This document shows positions 21,136-29,654 of a stretch of DNA of 64,000 bases, in pieces. Numbering within the stretch: position 1 is the first letter of the stretch; every line of letters begins with the position of its first letter. Under the pieces are notes generated by a model, which ran no database searches, was not told where the DNA came from, and saw only the letters and a program-made list of their open reading frames with translations. Source of the DNA: Panicum virgatum (Eukaryota; Streptophyta; Magnoliopsida; Poales; Poaceae); NCBI RefSeq assembly GCF_016808335.1, contig NC_053137.1, positions 6,461,904 through 6,525,903 on the forward strand, in the 5' to 3' direction. The position numbers were made by a program, and so were the translations under genes.

Positions 21136-21778
21136 GTACTGGAGCTCTGTGTGAACAAGAGTATTTCACATGCTTCTCCTTTAATGATTCTTGTTATGGT
21201 TTAGTGATGTGCATTGATCTGTTGTTAGTTGTGCGACCAAATATTCTGTTATTTGTCATTCTGTGCTGTACTCTTGACCACTATGCATGGGTAATCTATT
21301 GTTGCTCTCATTATATACTATCAGCAGTGAGTGTTAATTTCATTGTTCTTGGTAAGCCATTTGTCCATATTCTGTTCAATTTCTTTAGATGCAAGGAAAT
21401 ATCTGAGGAATTATTTGTTGTTCTATATCTTAGAAACAATTGATACTGGAAGCTTGGGTAACCTTGACATATATAGTACCACATCCCTGGTTATTCATGG
21501 ATCAGGTTGTTTATGTTGAATGTTTTAGTTTGATCCCACTTGTTGATAGTGGTTACCTTTGGACAAAGCCTGGCTAGGATGTGAAGTTCAATGGTTTAAG
21601 CATTTTGGTTACGGAATACTATAATGCATGTCTCCTGGAACTCTGCACATCCAAATGGCTTCTGACCATCTGTTTAGCAGCATAGTTCAATATGTCTACA
21701 TTGTTCTCAGGATTCTTCGTTTTGATCAGCAACACTACAAAACTGTCCAATATCTGAATTAGTGTTGGTTTAATATAC
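21136..21778 (+). repeat. Copy of the RPL4 intron
   Basis: The stretch is collinear with 7722-8354 of the RPL4 intron at high identity. Shared landmarks are GATTCTTGTTATGGTTTAGT, GAAACAATTGATACTGGAAG, GTTTATGTTGAATGTTTTAG and GATCAGCAACACTACAAAAC. No RPL4 exon accompanies it. Small ORFs in it are the same shadows as in the intron. Confidence 0.92.
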
Positions 21779-21820
21779 CATTAGGGCTAACAGCCGAGGT
21801 CTCTGGCTGGGCAGAGAATA

Positions 21821-21945
21821 ACTCTGTTCGGCTGGCAAGCCAGCAGTGCTTTTCTCTCACACCAAATCAACACCAGCCATCAGCTAGTCAGCAGCACTTT
21901 TCTCTCACAATAAATCAGCACCAGCCACAACCAGCCAAACAGAGT
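21821..21945. mobile_element. Small MITE
   Basis: The left end ACTCTGTTCGGCTGG and the right end, inverted, ACTCTGTTTGGCTGG form 15-bp terminal inverted repeats of a 125-bp element. TTTTCTCTCAC is repeated inside. I could not define a target duplication. Confidence 0.65.
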
Positions 21946-22205
21946 CAATCTCTTCTCTGAACAGAGGAGTAGCAGTATAACTGGCACCAAGCTAGAGCCT
22001 CAACATGGAGACACATCAACCCACGACAGTCATTACAAGTCTATAGAATGTTGGAAACTGTAGTTTGCTTGCAAATGCAGTAGCTCTAGCACACTTGTGC
22101 CGCTTGTTAATTCACAAGTTCTATAAACTTAAAATAGTCATTATGATCCGGTTGTTTTCTGATTTTAGCATTAAGTAGTCCAAGCTGTTACTTGCATAAA
22201 AGTTG

Positions 22206-22660
22206 ATTAAGTTGGTGCGAAGAGAATACGATGAATTATTTGATTGCCTAATGTTCACAGAGGATAATGATTAGGCACTGCAATGAAGGAAATCATATTA
22301 TAGTTTGTAAGCTGACGTGAAACCAAATAAAATGGTTTCTTTAGGTTTAATTGAGCAGTGCATGTGCACGGGCACTAAACTAGTGCATAGAACTCTTTGA
22401 CCATGCTATTCCAGTTCTCCGTATATGACGGATCATATAGAGTTGACCCTGCAAAAAAAATTTCGAGTTGTGATTATTAAACAAAACATGAGACCCAAAT
22501 GTTGCATTTAACAAACTACTGGCCTCGAGATGCATTCTTGAAGTGGTATTCTTTTTTCTCCTGGCCTCGATATGCTGATGGACGGTCTAAAATTTCTGCA
22601 AAGTGCGCGCACATGGTCTCCTTGTCCTTAGACTGGCTCCTCGCTGGTTGATGAGATGCA
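22206..22660 (+). repeat. Duplicate of the NLR upstream region
   Basis: About 455 bases nearly identical to 29028-29480, which lies just upstream of the NLR gene. Both contain AAGAGAATACGATGAATTAT, TTCACAGAGGATAATGATTA, CCGTATATGACGGATCATAT and ATGCTGATGGACGGTCTAAA. In this copy the NLR coding sequence does not follow. Confidence 0.93.
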
Positions 22661-22784
22661 TAGAGTTTGGTCATAGGGCTGGTAGCCGGAAATGTCCACT
22701 CACTGGCACCAAGAAAAGGTGATTTCTGAACTTTTTTTTAGTCTTTCGCATTGTCATATCAAGCTGATGCTATCACTAATGTAG

Positions 22785-23324
22785 GAAGAGAACAAAAAAA
22801 AGAGCAAAGTGAAGGCTCGGAGGAAAAAAACCAAGAAAGGTACTACTACTATTGAATCAATAACAACTCCAAGGACCAAAGCAGCTGTTGCAAGGGAAGC
22901 AGTAGAAAAAACTAGGAAAGAAGCAATGGAAGCTGAGCTCAAGGCAGCAGCAGCAAGGGAAGCAGCAGAAGCAGCAGCAAGGCAAGAAGCAATGGCTGCA
23001 AGGCTTGAATTTTCAGCAACACAAGCTCATGAGGAGGTCATGGATGTGATGGCCTTACAAGTAGTAGTACCAGATGCCAGTAATCAGACAACAAGAGCTA
23101 GGAGGTATTGTTCTTCTCCAACTGACATTGAATTGCATGTGTTAGAAATTCCTTTGTAATGCATGAAGCATCAATATAACTTTGTTTTGCACAGGTCCTT
23201 ATTTCCTGGAGATACCCTCGAGGTTGAAGTGCAACCACCTAGGAAGATGACTCCTAGGAAGAAGCAGTTGGGAACTAAGATGAGGAAGACACCTCAGAAG
23301 AAAAGAGGATCAAAGAAGAACTGA
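22785..23324 (+). CDS. 3' exons of a lysine/alanine-rich protein gene (5' truncated)
   Basis: An acceptor (CTAATGTAG) opens an exon at 22785-23104, followed by a GT-AG intron (23105-23194) and a last exon (23195-23324). Together they encode about 149 residues. The first part is basic, then come Ala/Glu-rich heptad-like repeats (KAAVAREAVEKTRKEAMEAE and similar) likely to form a coiled coil. The end is a Lys/Arg-rich tail (PRKMTPRKKQLGTKMRKTPQ...KKRGSKKN). Such tails occur on nuclear proteins and on the C-termini of some domesticated transposase-like proteins, but I do not recognise the family. Upstream the sequence runs into the duplicated NLR leader, so the 5' part is missing here. Expression is unknown. 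Confidence 0.5.
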
Positions 23325-23779
23325 ATAACATCACTCTTATTGTTTTGCAGTCTTTTGAACAGCCAAAACTAGTTTTTGCATGGCCTTATTATGTAATGAT
23401 GGGCTGAAAACCACTCTGTAATGGCCCAAGTTTCACATGTTCTGGGTAATGGCATCCAAACACTATGTATGCCGACACATTGCTAGATAATGGTCTGTAA
23501 TAGCACAAAACACTGTGTATGCCCTGAATTTGCTACCTAACATTGGACATGTACCTATGAAATGTTATGATTTATGTTTTAATTTGGATTAAACTGTATC
23601 ATAAAAGGCCATTGTTTCCAATAGTTTGCACAAACACATTGCTCAACTCAAGCTATTACACAACATCCTGGACGCTAGCACATTGTACAAACACATTGCT
23701 CAACTCAAGCCATTACAACTGATCTCACAACCATTGCTAACACAACAATATCAAAAACAACAAAGACAAAGTTCAATTT

Positions 23780-24258
23780 CTATATCAGATTCTCCAACTT
23801 CTTCTCCAGCCTATTGCGGTCCTCATCCTGGACGCTGCCATGAGATCCTTCTTCCACTTCGTCGATCTGCTCATACTTGATAATGACGATCTTCTTGTTA
23901 ATCAACTCATCCAGGTACTCCTTCTGAAATTGGTAGAAGCCACATAACTTCGAATTCTACAAACACCACCACTTCCAAACTGTGAAACTCTAAAGCGCCA
24001 AAAAAAGAAACATTGAGGGATAGAGACACTAACCCCATTCTTGGGACACTTGAAGAGGGTTCGCCCGTTGTTGGGTGTATCCTTCTTTACGCGAAGCTCG
24101 ATCACATGGGCCACATTGCAGTCGGGGCATTCAATCAAAGGAAGCTCGGATTCTTTGCCGGTTGGATACGCCACAGCATGCACGCGCATGGAGCTCGCGC
24201 CTCGTTGCTGCCTCCTCACTGACCTACTGGCGCTGGAAGACTCCGCCATGTGCAACAT
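23780..24258 (-). CDS. Small GRF-type zinc-finger protein
   Basis: Exon 1 is 24258-24034 and exon 2 is 23956-23780, joined by a GT-AG intron (24033-23957). The product is 133 residues. After a Ser/Arg-rich start it has ECPDCNVAHVIELRVKKDTP, then NGRTLFKCPKNG, and across the junction LCGFYQFQKEYLDELINKK. This is the Cys-x2-Cys ... Cys ... Cys spacing of the GRF zinc finger, followed by an acidic coiled-coil tail ending KKLENLI. Without splicing, the intron frame would lose the last Cys, so the junction is well supported. GRF fingers bind single-stranded nucleic acid in other proteins; short grass proteins like this are numerous and often transposon-associated. The start may instead be the in-frame ATG at 24249. 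It is convergent with the gene tail at 22785-23324. Confidence 0.7.
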
Positions 24259-24619
24259 GGCCACCGTGGCGCAGGGACGGCGAGAGGGCAGTTGGAGGCG
24301 GCGGCGGGGCGAGCAAGGAAGAAGGAAGAAGTAAGAAGAAGAATGCGGCGGAGGGGGATCTAATGGGATAGGGTTAGCGGCGGGAGGTCGGGCCCAGCGT
24401 GCAGTAACGGCGGGAGCACGGCGTAGGGGCCCTGCTGACTCGGCGCCCGCGTTTCCTGCTGCTGTGGCTGCCACATGTGTAAATGTGGTAAATTTGTAAG
24501 TAAAACTTCTCACTGCTGGTATATATGTAGGTGCCATTCTAAAGATGACAATCTGATGAGTGTCATTCGTAATAATGGTAAAAATGTATAAAAAAACCTC
24601 GCCGACGCCTCCAACAACG

Positions 24620-24911
24620 CGACACTGCAGCGCACTGCGACGCCACCTGCAGGGTGTTCGGCGGGCGCTGTTCCTCACCCAGGAACCAGGACCCCCTACT
24701 CATCCTCCACGCTTTCCTCAACCTCTACTCCACGCCAGGATGCGCCCACAACGGCCTCCGTTGCGGTTCCAAGCACGCCAGCCGCCCCTCCCACACTGGC
24801 GCTCGAAAGGTGCTCGATGAAATAGCACTCCGGGACGCTGCCGGCGTCACCTGGCTGGTCTCAGGCCCACCGTCTCTGAGGAGCCAGGCTTTTTCAATAC
24901 GGGGAACGTGA
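24620..24911 (+). pseudogene. PPR-like gene fragment
   Basis: One plus frame reads ...LILHAFLNLYSTPG... then ARKVLDEIALRDAAGVTWLV SG (two blocks), which matches the LYS..G....A.KVFDEM..RD...W..L.SG pattern of PLS-class pentatricopeptide repeats. The reading frame is short and degraded, and the sequence downstream to about 25140 only hints at further repeats. PPR proteins edit or process organellar RNA. This fragment cannot. Confidence 0.45.
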
Positions 24912-25334
24912 GATCAGCTAGGCGCTGAGCAGCTTCAGGAGATGCGCCAATCCGCACACACAGTCTCTGCATCATCGAGGAAACGTTGGGCATGGCGGGA
25001 AATTGCTCGACGCGCTCCCACGAGAGTCCTTCCTTGGTGTCATGCGCGCCTCGCGGGTCCTTGGCGGGCTTGGCGATGGGAATCGATGGCCCACAACACG
25101 AGTCGCGCGGTGCCGGCGCACATAGAGGTGGTAAAGGGTCTTAAAATTTAACTTAGATTATCTGGGCTCTAATCTTATATAATTTTAAACTAAAAATATA
25201 TAAGAGCCAACTTGGATCGTGAAGAGATCACTAAGGTTATGGTCCATTACCACCTCCAGACACGTAGAGGGCTGGAAGTGATAGGCCACTGCCAAGCACA
25301 AGGGTCAAGGGACAAGGATGGTCGCCGGTGCAAG

Positions 25335-25510
25335 CAGCCGCACAAATCTTTTTTTATTTTTGAAACACAGTACAAACGCATGTACACATTCCTATGAATA
25401 CACACACGCAACCCTACCGCTATAAGCACCTCCGAGAGATTGAGCCTTGCTATCAACGGGCATGTCGCCTACCACGGAAAGAATAGTGCCGGTTAAATCC
25501 TAGAATAAAT
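25335..25510. repeat. Short interspersed grass repeat (SINE/LINE-end-like)
   Basis: TTTTTGAAACACAGTAC, ACACACGCAACCCTACCGCT, ATAAGCACCTCCGAGAGATTG and CCTAGAATAAATCC follow the order of a very common grass repeat as I remember it. Class assignment is uncertain. Confidence 0.4.
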
Positions 25511-25727
25511 CCCCCAAAGCTTCTTGGCTGCTTTCAGCGATTATTAATACAGATATGTATCACTAATATACATACATATATACTACAACTTGGTGTTTTT
25601 GCATGTTTTTCTCACATATTAATACGCATACTACTATATACAACCATCTCATCTGAACTTTGGTTCAAAACTCAACCGATATGACGGAGTGCAAAATGAC
25701 ATCTCGATGCGATGTTCTTGTGCTCTC

Positions 25728-25888
25728 GACGTTAAATAAATATGGAGTGCCTATGTGTGCGTGCGGTTTTAATTCAGCACGGATTATGAAATGATTATTA
25801 ACCTGTGGATGTGTCCTCCTGGATCTCTTCTTCGCATTAACGTGGGCGCGGGCCTCACGCGGAGACTGACGGCCCAAGTCGTCCCAGG
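25728..25888 (+). repeat. Direct repeat, left copy
   Basis: Aligns with 27015-27210: TATGGAGTGC, TTTTAATTCAGCACG, GATTATTAA, TGTGGATGTGTC, CTTCTTC, ACGTGG-GCG-GGGCCTCACG and GTCCAAGTCGTC-like blocks occur in the same order. Confidence 0.7.
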
Positions 25889-27014
25889 ACTTCACGGGTG
25901 GCCAGTGGCCTGCCATGCTGCAAACCTGCGTGCTTACAGGGGCAGGGACCCACCGACCTGCTGCTTTGCCCGCCACCGAGGGGCCGTCCAGTGTCGGGGG
26001 TCCCTCCTCTCTGGCTCACTGCCGAGCCGGCTGCTGCTGCACGTCCACTTGTCTCCGTCAATTTCCACGTTCCTTCACCCACTGCCTCTGCCGCCTGCCC
26101 GCCTCCTGCTCGAGCTCGCCCAGCCGCTGATGTTGCGGATGAGAAGAGATAAAGGATAAGACTAATTATAGAGATATCCGGTCCAATAATTCCGGTGCAA
26201 ATTTTATAGAGATTTTATACATATTAAATACAGTGACATATCAGCATTTGTAATGACATGACAAGGTAATTATGAAGAAAGATAGGGAAATGGTTTTATC
26301 AGGATGAAACTGTGTATACACTGTTTCCAAGACTATGAAACTTGAAACGTGCATTGGGAGCTTTAAAGTTTCATTTTATGCAATTGCATCCAATCACATG
26401 TTTTACAATTAAATACTGTGGCTAGTCTATGAAATCGTGAAATAAAACTTTGCATTGGGAGGTCTTAGTTCATTTGCGAACTCAAATATATTTAGATGAT
26501 ATGGTATTGTATGAAATCTTGTAATGAAATCTTGCACCGAGAATAGCCTGTTAGCCCCGAGATAGCACCGGGTCAGAATATGACGTCACCTAGAGATTTT
26601 AACTCCCGTTGCCAGTTTAAGGAACGCTCTAAATACACAGCAGCGGTGCACACCTCAAACCATCTAGCATTAGCTCACCACCCTATTTAATATGAGTGAA
26701 ATCGAAAATAGTCACCACAGTAAACCGCTCATTGCTATGAGAGATAATGTCTAGATTTTTAAAACTAGGGGACCATGGATCCAGTTTTTCGATTGTACGA
26801 GTGTTCCCACCGCAAAGTGATCTTGGTGTTTAAAAATTTCTTCAATTATTTATAGTCATTATTCATATTTCCTTCAGTTAAAAAATAGAGATTTAGTTTT
26901 TTATGTAAATGACCAAATATGTGCATACTTGGTACAGTATTTTATAAAACATATATTATATTATACATTATATAATATATTTTTAAATAATGAGCAAATA
27001 TGTCGATGTTATTG
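25889..27014. other. Spacer with MITE-like AT-rich DNA
   Basis: No gene is visible. A GC-rich stretch to about 26150 gives unsupported short ORFs. From about 26160 the sequence is AT-rich with GCATTGGGAG repeated near 26352 and 26452 and GAAATCTTG repeated near 26514-26534, resembling a decayed MITE with no clear ends. Confidence 0.4.
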
Positions 27015-27210
27015 AGCTCTTGATGTTAAATATGGAGTGCAAATTTATGTACGCACAATTTTAATTCAGCACGTACATGAAGTATTGAGAAGCGATTATT
27101 AATGTCATAATGTGTGGATGTGTCATGATCTACCCAAGCAGCGCGCATCGACATCTTCTTCATATTCACGTGGACGTGGGCCTCACGGAGGATGATGGTC
27201 CAAGTCGTCT
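27015..27210 (+). repeat. Direct repeat, right copy
   Basis: Counterpart of 25728-25888, about 1.29 kb away, with small insertions. Confidence 0.7.
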
Positions 27211-27326
27211 ACTGGTTTTTTTATTTTTAATATTATTTTAATTATTTTTTATATAAATAATATCTAATTTTTTTTTACAGAAATAGTCCCCTGCGCTCTA
27301 GCTTGGGGTGTCAGGAAAGACGCCAA

Positions 27327-27608
27327 GGGTATGTTTAGTTCCCACTAAATTTCCAAATTTTCCATCACATCCATCACATCTCCTATCACATCGATATATT
27401 AAATATAGCAAATAACTCATACAGTACTAAATGTAGTTAAATAAAAAACTAATTGCATAGTTTTGATGTACGTTGCGAGACGAATCTTTTGAGCCTAATT
27501 AGGTCATGGTAGGACAATATTTACCACAAACAAACGAAAAGTGATACAGTGTGCTACAGTGACTGATGTGACTTTTTTTCTCTTTTTCACCTCATTTAAA
27601 CATAGCCC
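27327..27608. mobile_element. MITE (left)
   Basis: The left end GGGTATGTTTA and the right end TTTAAACATAGCCC form short inverted repeats. The interior carries GCGAGACGAATCTTTTGAGC and CTAATTAGG, the hallmark core of an abundant grass MITE group. It interrupts the left arm of the inverted repeat described at 27715-28777. Confidence 0.65.
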
Positions 27609-27714
27609 AAGAACCTAGCGCCTTGGCCCCTAGAGCGTCAGAACCTAAATATAAAAAAAAAATTATATTTAGATGTTGACAGCCTGAGCGGGGCGCAGGA
27701 CCAATATTTGCTCA

Positions 27715-27846
27715 TCGCCTGTACGTACAGGCCCCGACATGTTCCATCATGTGCGATGAAACCGACCCTTAAAGGCATTGAATCGTGGCAGGCGCAGGCT
27801 GGCCATGAATAGCCCAGCCGGCCGTCTTGAATGAATCGTGCCGTGC
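27715..27846 (+). repeat. Inverted repeat, left arm
   Basis: The reverse complement of this arm is found at 28618-28777 with few differences (GCTGTGCACGGCACGATTCA, CAAGACGGCCGGCTGGGCTA, CAGCCTGCGCCTGCCACGAT, TGTCGGGGCCTGTACGTACA). A shorter AT-rich outer pair (about 27216-27290 and 28838-28895) is also inverted. Confidence 0.88.
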
Positions 27847-28016
27847 ACAGCTGCTCTCGTGGCACCTCGCCGATTTTGCGGAGGGCGGCGCGCATGGTCT
27901 CGAGCTCCCCGTGGAGGAAGTGAGGAACTCGATGCCCTTCCTGGCGCCTTGTGCAGCTTGTACTCGCCGTGCAGGAGCTGGGCGAGCTTGGGAAGCAGAG
28001 TGCTCGCAAACTCCAT
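27840..28016 (-). pseudogene. Truncated NLR coiled-coil (Rx N-terminal) fragment
   Basis: The minus strand starts MEFASTLLPKLAQLLHGEYK, the usual opening of an Rx-type coiled coil in monocot NLRs. After a single-base frame change near 27950-27970 it continues with ELETMRAALRKIGEVPREQL. It then stops matching NLRs exactly where the inverted-repeat arm begins. About 60 residues of a domain that is normally followed by NB-ARC survive. It belongs to a different NLR subfamily from the gene at 29655. Confidence 0.72.
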
Positions 28017-28124
28017 GGTGGCGGCCGGTGTGCTTGCTTGCTTGTTGATTGATGCGTTGCTTGTATAGTGGTTTGGTGGTGAAGCTGATCTGGATCCGCC
28101 TCCGCTCCCCTCGCCATATATTTA

Positions 28125-28474
28125 GGGCATATTTAGATTTTTACCCGTAAACTCCGTAAACACAAAAAAAATATCAGATCGAATGTTGAGACACATATAT
28201 GGAATACTAAATAAAGTCTATTTACAAAATTTTTTGTATGAATGGGCTGTAAATCGCGAGACGAATCTAATGAGCCTACTTAATCTATGATTTACAACAG
28301 TGATGCTGCAGTAACCATCCGCTAATTATAAATTAATCATAGATTAATTAGCATAATTAGATTCCTCTCACGATTTACAACCCATCTATAAAAAAAATTA
28401 TAAATAGACTTCATTTAATATTTAAATTAGCAAAATTCCAATGTAAAATTTTTACATGTAAAAAACTAAACACA
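28125..28474. mobile_element. MITE (right)
   Basis: Ends GGGCATATTTAGATTT and AAAAACTAAACACAAGC are inverted and related. The core has CGCGAGACGAATCTAATGAG and ATCATAGATTAATTAGC, the same MITE superfamily as 27327-27608 but a different subfamily. It sits in the loop between the two inverted arms. Confidence 0.68.
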
Positions 28475-28617
28475 AGCTTATTTGTAAATGGGGGGATCGG
28501 AGGAGGACGCAGCAGTACCTCCCTTGCATTATTGGAGTACCTCCTTGAATTATTGGAGCCTAGGCCGATGGAGGCCTGACGATAGATGAGCACATAAATG
28601 CCTTCGCGCCTACTGAC

Positions 28618-28777
28618 CGCTGTGCACGGCACGATTCATTCAAGACGGCCGGCTGGGCTATCCATGGCCAGCCTGCGCCTGCCACGATTCAATGCCTTTA
28701 ATCACCGTCTGTACGATCATCTCAAGAGTCGGTTTCATCGCACAGGATGGATCATGTCGGGGCCTGTACGTACAGGT
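28618..28777 (-). repeat. Inverted repeat, right arm
   Basis: Inverted copy of 27715-27846 with a small insertion after AATGCCTTTAA. A transcript spanning both arms could fold into a hairpin stem of about 130 bp. Confidence 0.88.
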
Positions 28778-29027
28778 TTTTACATTTAGCTCCTGCTGGG
28801 TGGGGCGGCGCCAGCGCTATTTCTATAAATAATTTTTGGAATATTATTTCTGTAAAAAATAATTAAAATAATATTAAAAATAAAAAAATCTCGTGGCAAG
28901 ACTTCTCCTTCACGGTATTAACCACCGTCCTGCTGCTGGCCCGCATTAACCACCGTATTAAATGTTGGCATGATAGGAAATAGGCACACTAATAAATCAC
29001 TCGTGAGATATAGATGTGTTTAGGAGC

Positions 29028-29654
29028 ATTAAGTTGGTGCCAAGAGAATACGATGAATTATTTGATTGCCTAATGTTCACAGAGGATAATGATTAGGCAC
29101 TGCAGTGAAGGAAATCGTATTATAGTTTGTAAGCTGACGTGAAACCAAATAAAATGTTTTCTCTAGGTTTAATCGAGCAGTGCATGTGCACGGGCACTTA
29201 ACTAGTGCATAGAACTCTTTGACCATGCTATTCCAGTTCTCCGTATATGACGGATCATATAGAGTTGACCCTGCAAAAAAAAAAATTCGAGTTGTCATTA
29301 TTAAACAAAACATGAGACCCAAATGTTGCATTTAACAAACTACTGGCCTCGAGATGCATTCTTGAAGTAGTATTCTTTTTTCTCCTGGCCTTCATATGCT
29401 GATGGACGGTCTAAAATTTCTGCAAAGTGCACATGGTCTCCTTGTCCTTAGACTGGCTCCTCACTGGTTGATGAGATGCAAATCAAGATATTCAAATCGG
29501 ACGCATCTGGACCAACGACGTCAATGCTCTGAGTCTTCATTTTCCACAAAAGCAGCTTCTCAAACCCATTGTCTAGCTTCTCCCTCTCCACCGAACCCAC
29601 ACAACCGTGTTTCCCTGTGTCCTGTGCGTGTGTTTTGGAGCTCCAGGCGTAGCC
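29028..29654 (+). promoter_or_regulatory. NLR upstream region and 5' leader
   Basis: The first 453 bases are duplicated at 22206-22660. The last part (29450-29573) has a more diverged copy at 20960-21135. A promoter must lie here, but I see no convincing TATA box. The ORF upstream of the ATG (from 29607, in frame) probably belongs to the leader. Confidence 0.55.

Noticed and set aside
26448..26470. GCATTGGGAGGTCTTAG as a miR2118 site
   Set aside because: It is part of a repeated MITE-like motif (GCATTGGGAG also near 26352) and mismatches the miRNA seed side.
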